DNA of 64,000 nucleotides from Pirellula sp. SH-Sr6A (GCF_001610875.1 NZ_CP011272.1:4445988-4509987), one strand, 5' to 3'. Positions 1 through 11,796 are shown, numbered from the stretch's first letter. Made by a program: numbers and translations. The notes: generated from the sequence alone by a model not told the origin.

Positions 1-2140
1 GGTGAAGCGGTCCTATGCGTCGGTTCGCACTTGGACCTGAACGTTCAGCTCGCGGCGATCCGCATCAATGCGAAGCTTGGAAACATCGGCAAGACAATTT
101 TGCTAACGGAAGTCGCCGATGAGATGGCTTCCGTTGAGACGATCAAATTGGATGATTTCGTCAATCGGGCCGACCAGTTCCAATCCCTTTGGATCGTTGC
201 ATTCAACCCGGTCTACACGGTCTCGGGCGATGTCGCGTTGGCCGATGCGATCAAGAAGATTGGCAACACGGTTTATTGGGCCAATCACGACGACGAAACC
301 GCGGATCTTTCCACGTGGTCGATTCCCGCCACCCACCCCCTAGAGGCTTGGGGGGACGTTCGTTCGCACGACGGTACCTATGGCGTGGGGCAGCCGATGA
401 TCTCCCCATTGTTGGAAGGTAAGTCTGCCATCGAATTGCTCGCCATCTTGGCGAATTTACCGGAAACAGCCGGTGAGAAGATTGTGATGGAAACGGCCAA
501 GCAGATTGCTGGCGGTTCCCTTTCCGAGCGGCAGTGGAAAGAGGTGCTCCACAGCGGATTCCTTCCAGGAAGCCAAGCCAAGTCCTTTGAAGGGGAGCTG
601 AAAACCGACGCGAAGGCATTGTCGGCCGGGGAAGTTTCCACGACCGCTTACGAGTTGCCCGATGGCGTCGTTCAACTGGCGTTGAACAAGGACAAACTCG
701 AGGTGGTAGTTCGCTCGAGTGAGTGTGTATACGACGGGCGATTGGCCAACAATGGTTGGCTGCAAGAGCTTCCTCAGTCGATTTCCAAGTTGACTTGGGA
801 CAACGCTGCATTTTGCTCGATTGGAACCGCTCGGAAGCTCGGGTTGAAGCATGGCGAGTTGGCCATCTTCACCGCAGGCGACTCCAAAGTTACGCTTCCC
901 ATCTTCTTGATCCCTGGCCATGCCGAAGGATCGTTTACATTCAATACGGGGTACGGGCGTACCAAGAACAAAGCCGGGGTGATTGGCAGCGCGGTCGGCA
1001 CGAATTTGGCTTCATTCCGACGCTGGAATCAAGCGGCTGTGTACACCGGCGTGCAAGTCAAGAACACGACCAAACCTTACCCTCTCGCGACGACGCAGGA
1101 CCACTTCGCCCTCGAAGACGAAGGTGGAATGCGAGAGAACGCCAAACGTTCTCCCCAGTTGGTTCGAGAAGGAACGCTGGACGAGTACAAAAAAAACGTT
1201 GGCTTCACTGGCGAGATTGTCGAGCACCACTTCGAGAACGAGTCCCTTTGGAAGGAACCCAAGGTCGACGAGAATTACAAGTGGGGGATGGCGATCGATC
1301 TCAACAAGTGCATCGGCTGCAACGCCTGCGTTGTGGCATGCCAGTCCGAGAACAACATTCCGATCGTCGGCAAGGAGCAAGTGATCCGCAGCCGGGAGAT
1401 GCACTGGCTCCGAATCGACCGGTACTTCCAGTGCGATTTCGACCGCACCTACGAGGAAGGTTCCTTCAAGGATCCGATCGACCCGACCATCGTGACCCAA
1501 CCGATGGCTTGCGCGCACTGCGAGACAGCTCCTTGCGAGCAAGTTTGCCCGGTGGCCGCTACGGTCCACACGGAAGAGGGGATCAACGCCATGGCCTACA
1601 ACCGCTGTATCGGAACCCGGTATTGCGGTAACAACTGCCCTTACAAAGTGCGTCGATTCAACTACTTCAACTACAACACCGAATACGGATACTTCTACGG
1701 CTGGCAGGACAAACGCGAGCAGGCATCTGCGAAGTTGCAATCGCTGGTTCTCAACCCAGAAGTAACGGTGCGTGGTCGAGGCGTGATGGAAAAGTGCACG
1801 TACTGCATTCAACGCGTCCAGAATGCCAAGATCACAGCGAAGACCAAGGGGGATGGACGGATCCACGACGGGGACGTCATCACGGCTTGCCAAGCAGCTT
1901 GCTCGACCCAAGCGATTGTCTTTGGCGATTTGCATGACAAATCGAGTCGGGTTTACAAGATGCATCAAGACGAACGGTCTTATGCAGTTCTCGAAGAGAT
2001 CAACATCAAGCCGCGAACGTTGTATCTGTCCCGCATTCGCAACGTTCCCAAGCGTCTAGCCACCTCAATCCAAATCAATCCGAACCGTCCAGGCCATGGC
2101 CACGGACATTCGAATGACCACTCACAAGAATCCGGTGACC

Positions 2141-2157
<17 letters not shown>
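1..2157 (+). CDS. actB: Alternative complex III iron-sulfur subunit ActB (5' partial)
   Basis: The frame is open from base 1, so the gene starts outside the window; 718 C-terminal residues are visible. The first ~400 resemble the molybdopterin-oxidoreductase-like half of ActB. The rest is a ferredoxin-like half with Cys clusters: CIGCNAC...C from about residue 437, CAHC...C...CP from about 504 followed by [12 protein letters not shown], and CTYC from about 599 ending in [10 protein letters not shown]. ActB is the periplasmic Fe-S subunit that passes quinol electrons towards the cytochrome subunits of alternative complex III. The C-terminus is His-rich (GHGHGH...HGDHS). It is followed at once by actC, whose likely start lies inside its last codons. 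actA would be expected upstream. Family assignment is firm; the fused Mo-like plus Fe-S layout is usual for ActB. Confidence 0.93.
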
Positions 2158-3607
<1,450 letters not shown>

Positions 3608-3692
3608 TCGTTCCGAATGAACGCGAGGGGCGTGTCTTCGACAAACCCCACCTTACCAATCCATTTATTAACCGATACCTAACGATCAAACT

Positions 3693-5162
3693 ATGAGTGA
3701 TCACAAGCCAAAGACAACGAATGGGAACCGACCCCCACGAGCGTTTGGCTGGATGGCGGAGTTCTCCGACGAGTACAAGTTGCTCGAGGCGGCTCGCAAG
3801 GTTCGCGATTCCGGATACACCGACACGGACGCATTCACGCCGTTTCCGGTGCACGGGATCGACGAAGCGCTCGGGATCAAGCCGACCAAGCTGCCATTCA
3901 TTGTATTGTGCTGCGGATTGACCGGCCTAGGTCTGGCACTGCTGATGCAGTGGTGGACGAACGGGGTCGATTACATGTACATCATCTCGGGCAAGCCATT
4001 TGGGATCACTCCGGCGTCGATTCCTGTCGCGTTTGAAATGACTATCCTGTTCTCGGCGTTCTCCACCTTTCTTGGGATGATCGCCCTGAATGGATTGCCT
4101 CGATTCAGCAATCCGGTATTCACCAACCCCCGGTTCGACCGGGCGACGAATGATAAGTTCTTTTTGTATGTGAGTGCCAAGGACAAGTACTACAACCGCG
4201 AGTCGGTTCGCGAACTCCTCGCTGGAGCCTCCCCCGATCATTTGGAAGAGGTCATCGAAGACGCCTCCCCTGCAGCGATGCCCAAGGCTGTATGGCTCGG
4301 TGCTTTGTTGCTGGTTTTGACTGGTTTGATTCCAGCGATGATCGTCCTCAACATGCGAGCTGGATACAGCACCAAGCCGCGGTTCCATGTCTTCTTTGAC
4401 ATGGACTTCCAACCCAAGAAGAAGGCACAGCAGACTACCACTATTTTCGCTGACGGTCGAACCATGCGTCCACAGGTGGCCGGAACGATCGCTCGCGGCC
4501 AATTGGAAGAAGCCGATTCGTTCTATCTTGGATATGATCCCGAGAAGCTAGCAGCTACGACCGCATCTGCGGGTGCTGCCCGGCTCGTTTCTCTCCAAGA
4601 CGGCGAAAAACCGGCCGCCGGAACAGCGTCCGATAGTGCACCGGCATCAGCACCCGCCAATGCTCCAAGCGGAGCCGCCCAAGCAGCTCCGGCTGCAGCG
4701 ACAGGCGCTCTCGCGTTGCCATGGTTAGAGGAGCTCCCGATCGAAGCGAACGATGCGAACATGAAACTGGGAGAGACCAAATTCCGCACCTATTGTGCAG
4801 CTTGCCACGGCTACACGGGTTACGGCGATGGCTTGGTCCACAAGCGTGCAGACGCTTTGGCTCAAGGGTACTGGCTCCCACCAACCTCCATGCACATCGA
4901 TCGTGTTCGGGCACAACCGGTCGGCCAGATTTTCCACACGATCACGAAGGGTCAAGGGAAGATGCCTGGGTACGCGGCATCCTTGACTCCAAAGGAACGT
5001 TGGGCGGTCGCCTTGTATGTGAAGGCTTTGCAGAAATCACGTAACGCGAGCATCGACGATATTCCAGTGGACAAGCGATCGGAGCTTCAGTCCGTGGCTC
5101 CGGCAGTTAGCGCCGAACCTGCAGCTCCTGCTGCTGCGAATCCTGCTGACCCGGCAAAGTAG
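3693..5162 (+). CDS. actDE: Fused alternative complex III subunits ActD-ActE (DUF3341 plus cytochrome c)
   Basis: This 489 aa protein joins two subunits that are often separate. Residues 15-190 are ActD (DUF3341) with two helices at about 67-88 and 110-134. Residues 199-221 form another helix that would anchor the ActE part. Residues 288-345 are an Ala/Pro linker. A monoheme cytochrome c follows with CAACH at 368-372, a GYGDG motif just after it and a GKMPGY segment carrying the likely axial Met. ActD is a membrane subunit of unclear task; ActE is the periplasmic cytochrome that hands electrons on, here probably to the downstream caa3 oxidase. It is spaced 85 bp after actC. No stop or frameshift separates the halves, so a true fusion is the direct reading. 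Confidence 0.9.
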   Translation: MSDHKPKTTNGNRPPRAFGWMAEFSDEYKLLEAARKVRDSGYTDTDAFTPFPVHGIDEALGIKPTKLPFIVLCCGLTGLGLALLMQWWTNGVDYMYIISGKPFGITPASIPVAFEMTILFSAFSTFLGMIALNGLPRFSNPVFTNPRFDRATNDKFFLYVSAKDKYYNRESVRELLAGASPDHLEEVIEDASPAAMPKAVWLGALLLVLTGLIPAMIVLNMRAGYSTKPRFHVFFDMDFQPKKKAQQTTTIFADGRTMRPQVAGTIARGQLEEADSFYLGYDPEKLAATTASAGAARLVSLQDGEKPAAGTASDSAPASAPANAPSGAAQAAPAAATGALALPWLEELPIEANDANMKLGETKFRTYCAACHGYTGYGDGLVHKRADALAQGYWLPPTSMHIDRVRAQPVGQIFHTITKGQGKMPGYAASLTPKERWAVALYVKALQKSRNASIDDIPVDKRSELQSVAPAVSAEPAAPAAANPADPAK

Positions 5163-5224
5163 TTGCCTTCCCCGATTGCTGGTACTTGACGCACCTAACC
5201 GAATTCGTTTCGAAGACCATAAAC

Positions 5225-6472
5225 ATGAGTTTGAAATACGACCAAGAAACCGTACAGATTCCAGAGACCTGGAAGGCGAAGGCGCCGCTCCTGATTTCCG
5301 CTGCTTTGATCTGCTTGGTAGTGGGAGCTGGACTTTGCTTCGTGGGTGGCAAGTCGGCGAACGTGCCGGGGGTTTCGGCGACGAAGTACGTGATGCATTC
5401 GTACCTGTCGAACTTCATGTTCTTGTTCTCCTTTTCGCTCGGTGCTTTGTTTTTCATTTTGATCCAGTTCCTCACACGAGCGGGATGGAGTTCATCCATC
5501 CGGCGTGTGGCTGAGATCCTGATGGCGGTTCTTCCCTGGTCGGCCGTTTTGTTTGTTCCAGTCCTCCTGATGTTGTTCGCCAACGACATCAGCCTTTACG
5601 AATGGAATCAATCCGCGGAAGCGATTGAGAATTCCGTCATTCGTGCGAAGGTCGGATACCTGGAACGCGGGTTTTTCACGTTCCGAACGGTTCTCTACAT
5701 TGGTCTCTTGAGCGGTATCGCTCTGTGGTACTTCAACAAGAGTCGCGCGCAGGATGAGACAGGCGATGTGGAGTTGTCGATCGATCGCCAAAAGTGGGCA
5801 GGCCCGATGGTCATGATCTTCTCGTTGACTGCGAGCTTCGCAGCCTTCGATTGGGTGATGAGCATTGACGCCGATTGGTATAGCACGATTTTCGGTGTGT
5901 ACATCTTCTCCGCGAGCATGATGGCTTTTTTCGCCATGATGGTCGTGCTCTGCATGAATTTGCAGAATGCTGGGAAGCTAAAGAACCTGGTAACGACCGA
6001 GCATTACCACGACATGGGCAAATTCATGTTTGGATTCGTGATGTTTTGGTCCTATATCGCCTTCTCCCAATTGCTTCTGTACTGGTACGGTAACATCCCT
6101 GAAGAGACTTACTGGTATAAGGTTCGGTTGATGGGGGGATGGGAGTACTTCTCGTATGGACTCATTTTCGTCCACTTCATCATCCCATTCCTTGGATTGA
6201 TGAGCCACCACGTTCGTCGCCATCGAACCGGTCTGTACTTCTGGGCTTGCTGGCTGATCGTCGTCCACTGGATGGATATGACCTATTTGGTGATGCCAAA
6301 CGTACCCGGTGGGCTCCCGGTATTGCCGCTGGTGGGCCACTTTGTAGGGGGCGTTGGAATGCTCCTGATGCTTTCCGCATTTTTCATCATCCGGTCATCG
6401 GGCGTACCCTTGGTTGCCATGCGTGACCCTCGTTTGCCCGAAGCTCTCACCTACACCAATCCGCTCCTTTAA
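5225..6472 (+). CDS. actF: Alternative complex III membrane subunit ActF
   Basis: This is a polytopic protein of 415 aa related to ActC, with about ten helices; it is the second quinone-site membrane subunit of alternative complex III. I chose the ATG at 5225 (MSLKYDQETV) over a TTG at 5186, because the 13 extra residues look like read-through of the intergenic stretch. Segments such as FAAFDWVMSIDADWYSTIFG and HWMDMTYLVMPNVPG match the family pattern. It lies 62 bp after actDE and 15 bp before the next small gene, in a clear operon. Identification rests on family pattern and position. Confidence 0.88.
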   Translation: MSLKYDQETVQIPETWKAKAPLLISAALICLVVGAGLCFVGGKSANVPGVSATKYVMHSYLSNFMFLFSFSLGALFFILIQFLTRAGWSSSIRRVAEILMAVLPWSAVLFVPVLLMLFANDISLYEWNQSAEAIENSVIRAKVGYLERGFFTFRTVLYIGLLSGIALWYFNKSRAQDETGDVELSIDRQKWAGPMVMIFSLTASFAAFDWVMSIDADWYSTIFGVYIFSASMMAFFAMMVVLCMNLQNAGKLKNLVTTEHYHDMGKFMFGFVMFWSYIAFSQLLLYWYGNIPEETYWYKVRLMGGWEYFSYGLIFVHFIIPFLGLMSHHVRRHRTGLYFWACWLIVVHWMDMTYLVMPNVPGGLPVLPLVGHFVGGVGMLLMLSAFFIIRSSGVPLVAMRDPRLPEALTYTNPLL

Positions 6473-6487
6473 TTCAACGATAAGAAC

Positions 6488-6805
6488 ATGGCACGTTACG
6501 ACGACCTGAACACCAACATGATCGCTTACGCAACGGTCCTGAGCATCGTCGTGTTGGTGATTGTTTTGCAAGGTACGCAAGCACTTACCTACAGCATGGT
6601 GAATTACGAGGACGCCCGCAAGGAAAACCGAAGCTCGGACACGCCTGGGCAGCTAAAGAGTGAACAAATTGCGACCCTGAACGGTTACAAGAAGGGTCAA
6701 GTCCTCGACGAAGCTTCGGCGACACCGGGGGCGGTGAAGGACGTGTTGATGATTCCCATTGACGAAGCGAAGAAATTGGTCATCCAGGAGTATTCCAAGA
6801 AGTAG
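6488..6805 (+). CDS. Small single-helix protein of the alternative complex III operon
   Basis: This is a 105 aa protein. Residues about 10-30 (NMIAYATVLSIVVLVIVLQG) form one membrane helix; the rest is a soluble, Lys/Glu-rich domain, mostly helical by composition. No signal peptidase site follows the helix, so it is probably an anchored subunit. It sits 15 bp after actF and 15 bp before the SCO gene, so co-expression is near certain. Known alternative complexes III contain small one-helix subunits (ActG and others); by position this could fill such a role, but I see no diagnostic motif. It may equally be an assembly factor. Confidence 0.75.
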   Translation: MARYDDLNTNMIAYATVLSIVVLVIVLQGTQALTYSMVNYEDARKENRSSDTPGQLKSEQIATLNGYKKGQVLDEASATPGAVKDVLMIPIDEAKKLVIQEYSKK

Positions 6806-6820
6806 GACGGGTCCAAAACC

Positions 6821-7705
6821 TTGATAGTCAGCCTCTCAAACACTCTCCGAAGCCTAGCAGTTGCATCTTGGATGCTCGCTGTTTGCTGCGCGGGCGGTGC
6901 CTGTGCAGACTTCCGGGATGAGATTCCGAAGAACTTGATCGGCGTCGGAGTGGACGAGAAGTTGGATGGGGAGATACCTCTCGACTTGTCGTTCGCAGAC
7001 CACCGTGGGGCGACGGTTACGTTCCGAAAACTGCTGGAAGATAAAAAGCCGATTCTGCTAACGTTGAATTACAGCAATTGTCCTGGACTTTGCATCGCCC
7101 AACTCAACGGGATGATTCAAGGGGTCAACGATGTTAGCGGGATCAAGCTGGGTGAGGACTTCAAGATGGTCTCCCTCAGTATCGATCCGAGTGAGTCCAT
7201 CCAAAAAGCAGCCAGTACACGCGCCAGATACGTGGACGATTTAGAGAATCACCACTCGGCCGAGGGCTGGTTTTTTCTGACGGGCAGCGAGGCCAACATC
7301 GTACGGTTGGCCGACTCCGTTGGGTTCCGGTACACCTACGACGCCAAGAACAAGCAATTCAATCACTCTGCAGCTGCGATATTCATCTCTCCTCAGGGAA
7401 GGATCACGCGGTACCTTTACGAAGTCGGCTTCATTCGAGGGGAAACTCTCCGAATGGCGTTGATCGAGGCAGGGGAAGGAAAGATTGGAAGTAGTTTTGA
7501 TCGTTTTGTGTTGTGGTGCAGTCACTACGATGCGAACGAGAACAGATATTCCGCCAGCGCTAGGATACTCCTGTCGGTGACAGCGGGGGGATTCGTGGTG
7601 GTTGGCTTGATCGGTTTAGTTCCTTTTTGGCTTTCGCGGCAAAGGAAGCAAGCTCAGTCCGCTGGGTCCCAGCCGCCGCCGTCCTCGGGCGTGCAAAGCG
7701 AGTGA
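6821..7705 (+). CDS. SCO1/SenC-type copper chaperone for CuA assembly
   Basis: This is a thioredoxin-fold SCO protein of 294 aa. It has the copper-binding CxxxC at Cys87-Cys91 (NCPGLC) and the conserved His at about 182 (FNHSAAAIFISPQG). SCO proteins load or reduce the CuA centre of oxidase subunit II, encoded 142 bp downstream. A cleavable signal is likely at residues 1-28. A second hydrophobic segment at about 250-275 would anchor the C-terminus, which is less usual because most SCO proteins are anchored at the N-terminus. The start is a TTG at 6821 preceded by AGGACGG. It is the last gene before a 142 bp gap that probably holds the oxidase promoter. Confidence 0.88.
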   Translation: MIVSLSNTLRSLAVASWMLAVCCAGGACADFRDEIPKNLIGVGVDEKLDGEIPLDLSFADHRGATVTFRKLLEDKKPILLTLNYSNCPGLCIAQLNGMIQGVNDVSGIKLGEDFKMVSLSIDPSESIQKAASTRARYVDDLENHHSAEGWFFLTGSEANIVRLADSVGFRYTYDAKNKQFNHSAAAIFISPQGRITRYLYEVGFIRGETLRMALIEAGEGKIGSSFDRFVLWCSHYDANENRYSASARILLSVTAGGFVVVGLIGLVPFWLSRQRKQAQSAGSQPPPSSGVQSE

Positions 7706-7752
7706 ACAATTCCGATTGGTACGCGGATAACACGGTGGAAATGGCGACGGGA

Positions 7753-7796
7753 GTGACAATTCGTCACGCGTCTGCTTTTTCCGAATTGAGTACACT
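7753..7796 (+). promoter_or_regulatory. Possible promoter/operator region of the cytochrome oxidase operon
   Basis: The 142 bp gap before ctaC contains a 5 bp inverted repeat, GTGAC-AATTC-GTCAC (7753-7767), and a -10-like TACACT at 7791. The spacing to any -35 box is unclear, so this is only a candidate. Confidence 0.2.
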
Positions 7797-7847
7797 TTAG
7801 AGATCCGGCGTCGCGAAGCGCCCGTTCCTTTTGACCCAAAGCGTAGT

Positions 7848-8834
7848 ATGAACTTCACATTTTTAGCCGATGAAGCAGCCGGTTTTTGGTTTCCGCCAGC
7901 TGCATCGACTTTCGCCAAACAAGTAGATTTCTTGTACATGGCGATTCTTTGGATCAGTATTTTGTTCTTCGTGCCGATCGTGATTGCCATGTTGTATTTC
8001 ATGGTGAAATTTCGTCAGCGGCCGGGCTACAAAGGGTCGCCAGAGGCTCTTCACAACACCCCTTTGGAAATCACTTGGACAGTGGTCCCGACGTTTATCG
8101 TCGTATGGATTTTCTGGGAAGGGATGATTGGGTTCTTGGATATGACCCGGATGCCCGATGACACCGTCGATGTCGCCGTAACGGCGGTGAAGTGGAATTG
8201 GTCTTTCAAATACAAGCAAAACGGGGCCGAAAGCACTGTGTTGTACTTGCCCGTGGGCAAGGACATCAAGTTGACGATGCAGTCGAAGGATGTCTTGCAC
8301 AGCTTCTTCGTGCCAGCTTTCCGGGCCAAGCGGGACGTCGTGCCGGGGCGATACCAGTACATGTGGTTCCACCCGACCAAGGAAGGCATCTATGACTTGT
8401 TCTGCACCGAGTATTGCGGAGACAACCACTCGACCATGATCACAAAGGTCGAAGTAATGTCCGACGAGAAGTATGCGGCCAAGCTAGCGGAGCTGGTGAA
8501 GGAGCCTGAAGACATCGTCGAGCGCGGCAAGTGGCTTTACGAACGGAAGGCTTGCAAGGGGTGTCATTACGCGGGAACTGAGGGGGCCAAGGGGCCTGGA
8601 CCAAGCTACAATGGCTCGTGGGGTAAACAAGTTCCCTTGGCCGATGGTCGCGAGGTCAAGTTTGACGAGAACTTCGTTCGCGAGTCGATCTTGAATCCAG
8701 CAGCGGCACACCGCAAAGGGTACGAAACCGCCTCCGCGATGCCCTCCTACAAAGGACAGTTGAAGGACGAGCAGATCGATGCGTTGATTGCGTTTATCCA
8801 ATCGCTCGAAACAGTCGGGACACCAGCCAAGTAG
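7848..8834 (+). CDS. ctaC: Cytochrome c oxidase subunit II with C-terminal cytochrome c (caa3 type)
   Basis: This 328 aa protein has two N-terminal helices (about 27-52 and 72-98), a cupredoxin domain and a C-terminal cytochrome c. The CuA ligands are visible: His151, then CTEYCGDNHSTM at 186-197 with both Cys, His and Met. The heme c motif is CKGCH at 236-240. The protein takes electrons from a cytochrome, most likely the ActE part encoded upstream, and passes them to heme a. No cleavable signal or lipobox is obvious at the N-terminus. It begins the ctaCDEF block and lies 55 bp before ctaD. Confidence 0.95.
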   Translation: MNFTFLADEAAGFWFPPAASTFAKQVDFLYMAILWISILFFVPIVIAMLYFMVKFRQRPGYKGSPEALHNTPLEITWTVVPTFIVVWIFWEGMIGFLDMTRMPDDTVDVAVTAVKWNWSFKYKQNGAESTVLYLPVGKDIKLTMQSKDVLHSFFVPAFRAKRDVVPGRYQYMWFHPTKEGIYDLFCTEYCGDNHSTMITKVEVMSDEKYAAKLAELVKEPEDIVERGKWLYERKACKGCHYAGTEGAKGPGPSYNGSWGKQVPLADGREVKFDENFVRESILNPAAAHRKGYETASAMPSYKGQLKDEQIDALIAFIQSLETVGTPAK

Positions 8835-8889
8835 GCTTGTCCCACCCTCCGAACACAACGAGTTGACAGACTATTAAGGATATAGATTC

Positions 8890-10572
8890 ATGAGTGCCGT
8901 TACGACTCCGATAACAGCGCCGACGACTACGCACGACGGTGCGACCGAGCATCATTACCTCAATCATTCGTCCGGTTTCTTGAGCTGGGCGTTGACGCTG
9001 GACCACAAGCGAATTGGGATGATGTATCTGGCAGGGATCCTTTTCGCGTTTTTCTTGGGTGGGGTATTTGCGTTGGCGATCCGTATCCACTTGTGGACGC
9101 CCAACCAAGATCCTGAGGCAGCGTGGTTGACCAACGCGACCTACAATCGCGTGTTCACGTTGCACGGGGCGATCATGGTGTTTTTGTTCATCATCCCGAG
9201 TATTCCCGCAGCGCTGGGGAACTTCCTCCTGCCGATCATGTTGGGCACAAAGGACGTGGCGTTCCCCCGATTGAACCTGGGTAGTTTTTACCTTTGGATC
9301 ACGGGATTGGTCTTCTTTGCTTACACGCTGTTTTCGACCCAGATCGATACCGGTTGGACGTTCTACACTCCGTATAGCATCGAGGCAAAAAGCGCGGTCG
9401 AAGCGGCGACGATCGGTGTTTTCATCCTTGGGTTCAGCTCGATTTTCACCGGATTGAACTTCATCGTGACCATCAACACGATGCGTCCACCCGGAATGTC
9501 TTGGTTCAAAATGCCTTTGTTCCTCTGGGCGTTGTATGCAACCTCGATCATTCAAGTCTTGGCAACTCCCGTTTTGGGAATCACGGTTCTGTTGCTCGCC
9601 TTGGAGCGAATGTTCGGCATTGGGATTTTCGACCCAGCTTTGAACGGTGACCCCGTCACGTTCCAACACTTCTTCTGGTTCTATTCGCACCCTGCGGTTT
9701 ACATCATGATTCTCCCAGCGATGGGGATCATCAGCGAACTGATGAGTGTTCATAGCCACAAGGGTATCTTCGGCTACCGAATGATCGCTTACAGCTCGAT
9801 CGCGATCGCCCTCTTCGGATTTTTGGTCTGGGGGCACCATATGTTCACGTCGGGAATGGCAGACGTCACCACGATCGTGTTTAGTGCTTTGACCTTTACG
9901 GTCTCGATCCCGTCGGCGATCAAGGTCTTTAATTGGCTTGGAACGATGTACCAAGGGACCGTGGCTCTCAACACCCCCATGATTTACGCTCTCGCGTTTA
10001 TCTTCCTGTTCACGATCGGTGGATTGACGGGATTGTTCCTTGGAGCACTCTCCACCGACATGCACCTTCACGACACTTACTTCGTGGTCGCACACTTCCA
10101 CTATGTGATGATGGGTGGTACTTTGGTGGCGTTCCTCGGTGGTCTATTCCACTGGTGGCCGAAAATGACAGGAAAGATGTTCAACGATGCGGCCGGCATT
10201 GTCTCCGGAGCGATTGTATTCGTCGGATTCAACCTTACCTTCTTGCCCCAGTTTGTTCTCGGAACCCGCGGGATGCCTCGCCGGTATGCTTCGTACGTTC
10301 CAGAGTTCCAGTCGTTGCACCAGCTCTCGACCGTTGGGGCTTGCATCCTGGGATTTGGTCTATTGGTAGCTGGGTTGGTGCTGTTGCACTCGCTGTTCTA
10401 CGGAAAGAAAGCTCCGATGAACCCTTGGGGTGGAGCGACATTGGAATGGGAATGCACTTCGCCACCTCCTCACGACAACTTCAGTCACCCACCGGCTGTG
10501 GGCGATCCCTATGACTTTGCCAACGTGGAATACGATGGCAAGACGGGTGGATACTACAAGAAAAAGAAGTAG
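8890..10572 (+). CDS. ctaD: Cytochrome c oxidase subunit I, A2-type heme-copper oxidase
   Basis: This is the 560 aa catalytic subunit with twelve predicted helices. His92 (TLHGAIM) is a low-spin heme ligand. The CuB ligands are His267 in FYSHPAVY (264-271) and the HH pair at 316-317. The helix X motif [17 protein letters not shown] follows near 400. The helix VI motif reads YSHPAV instead of GHPEV, so the D-channel Glu of A1 oxidases is absent; this is the hallmark of the A2 subfamily found in caa3 oxidases such as that of Rhodothermus. The enzyme reduces oxygen and pumps protons. It starts 55 bp after ctaC and ends 46 bp before ctaE. Confidence 0.96.
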   Translation: MSAVTTPITAPTTTHDGATEHHYLNHSSGFLSWALTLDHKRIGMMYLAGILFAFFLGGVFALAIRIHLWTPNQDPEAAWLTNATYNRVFTLHGAIMVFLFIIPSIPAALGNFLLPIMLGTKDVAFPRLNLGSFYLWITGLVFFAYTLFSTQIDTGWTFYTPYSIEAKSAVEAATIGVFILGFSSIFTGLNFIVTINTMRPPGMSWFKMPLFLWALYATSIIQVLATPVLGITVLLLALERMFGIGIFDPALNGDPVTFQHFFWFYSHPAVYIMILPAMGIISELMSVHSHKGIFGYRMIAYSSIAIALFGFLVWGHHMFTSGMADVTTIVFSALTFTVSIPSAIKVFNWLGTMYQGTVALNTPMIYALAFIFLFTIGGLTGLFLGALSTDMHLHDTYFVVAHFHYVMMGGTLVAFLGGLFHWWPKMTGKMFNDAAGIVSGAIVFVGFNLTFLPQFVLGTRGMPRRYASYVPEFQSLHQLSTVGACILGFGLLVAGLVLLHSLFYGKKAPMNPWGGATLEWECTSPPPHDNFSHPPAVGDPYDFANVEYDGKTGGYYKKKK

Positions 10573-10618
10573 TTAACTCGTACGACGTTTCATTCGAAAA
10601 TATCCTATAAGCGAAAAC

Positions 10619-11728
10619 ATGACAGAAGTAGCCACACACACGGATGGACATGATCATGGGCATCACGACCATCCCTCTTGGTTAGCCCACCACTTCGACG
10701 ATGCTGAACAGCAGTTCGATTCTGGCAAGCTCGGGATGTGGCTCTTCCTGGTCACCGAAATTCTATTCTTTTCGGGAATGTTTTGCGCGTATCTTTTGTA
10801 CCGCAACCGCAACCCGGAGGTTTTCGAATTCTGCAGCACGTTCTTGAACGAAAAGCTTGGGGCCATCAACACAGGCGTTCTTTTGTTCAGCTCGCTCACC
10901 ATGGCTTGGGCTGTCCGTGCCGCCCAGTTGAAGCAACATAAGTTGCTCGTAGGCATGCTGGGAGCAACGCTCGGATGCGCTGCGATCTTCTTGGGCGTGA
11001 AATCGGTAGAGTACACCCACAAATGGAGCTTGGGTTTGCTGCCAGGTCGGATGTACGTCGCTCAAATGGAGCATGGTTACCATTCCGATTACGATTACTT
11101 GACCCCGATCTGCATTGTTCCTGCCATCCTTACGGCCTTGTTCGCCGTCTACTATGTCTATTCGCTGGTGATGGCCAACAAGTTCCATCAGCGCGTTGCT
11201 GGACCTTTAGTTGTGGCGGGATTGTGTTTCTTTGGCGGTATCAAGCTCGGACAGATCATTGAAGGGGGCGAGCATCACGGAGATTCTCACGCTGCCCACG
11301 CAGATGCGGACCATGCAGATCATTCGGACGGGGAACACGAGAATCACGACGCTGACCATGGCTCTGCGGCATCCGCAGTCGCAGCCGAAACAGCACCCGC
11401 TGCGGATGGGGCTGTAGCGTTAGTCTCGACGGGGAATAGCCCACTTCACGATGTCTTCGTGGACCCTAAGGAGTCAGCTATCCCCAACGCATCGGTAAAC
11501 AACCAAGGGATGGCCGGTTTGTTCTTCAGTATCTACTACTGTATGACGGGCGTACACGCGGTTCACATCATCGGTGGGATGCTAGTGATTTCTTGGTTGA
11601 TTGTGAAAGCAGCTCGCCAGGAGTTCCATTCGCAGTATTACGGGCCTGTTGACAATGTGGGTCTTTATTGGCACTTGGTCGACTTCATTTGGATCTATCT
11701 CTTCCCCTTGTTGTACTTGATCACCTAG
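10619..11728 (+). CDS. ctaE: Cytochrome c oxidase subunit III with His-rich insertion
   Basis: At 369 aa this is much longer than the usual ~200 aa of bacterial subunit III. The normal helices are split: the first at about 38-58 (MWLFLVTEILFFSGMFCAYLL), and the last two after residue 295 (GLFFSIYYCMTGVHAVHIIGG and the C-terminal helix). Between them lies an extra helical stretch and a loop at about 212-275 rich in His, Asp and Ala. The N-terminus is also His-rich (HTDGHDHGHHDH). Subunit III stabilises the catalytic core and supports proton uptake. It is in operon with ctaD and ctaF. Confidence 0.92.
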   Translation: MTEVATHTDGHDHGHHDHPSWLAHHFDDAEQQFDSGKLGMWLFLVTEILFFSGMFCAYLLYRNRNPEVFEFCSTFLNEKLGAINTGVLLFSSLTMAWAVRAAQLKQHKLLVGMLGATLGCAAIFLGVKSVEYTHKWSLGLLPGRMYVAQMEHGYHSDYDYLTPICIVPAILTALFAVYYVYSLVMANKFHQRVAGPLVVAGLCFFGGIKLGQIIEGGEHHGDSHAAHADADHADHSDGEHENHDADHGSAASAVAAETAPAADGAVALVSTGNSPLHDVFVDPKESAIPNASVNNQGMAGLFFSIYYCMTGVHAVHIIGGMLVISWLIVKAARQEFHSQYYGPVDNVGLYWHLVDFIWIYLFPLLYLIT

Positions 11729-11796
11729 TGGGGACTTTGATTCCATTCCCGTTCGGTAAAACAATCTAGTAAACGCAATCAATCACGAGACCTTCG

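Noticed and set aside
8794-10101. 435-codon frame on the minus strand inside ctaD
   Set aside because: Charged, repetitive antisense translation of a conserved gene.
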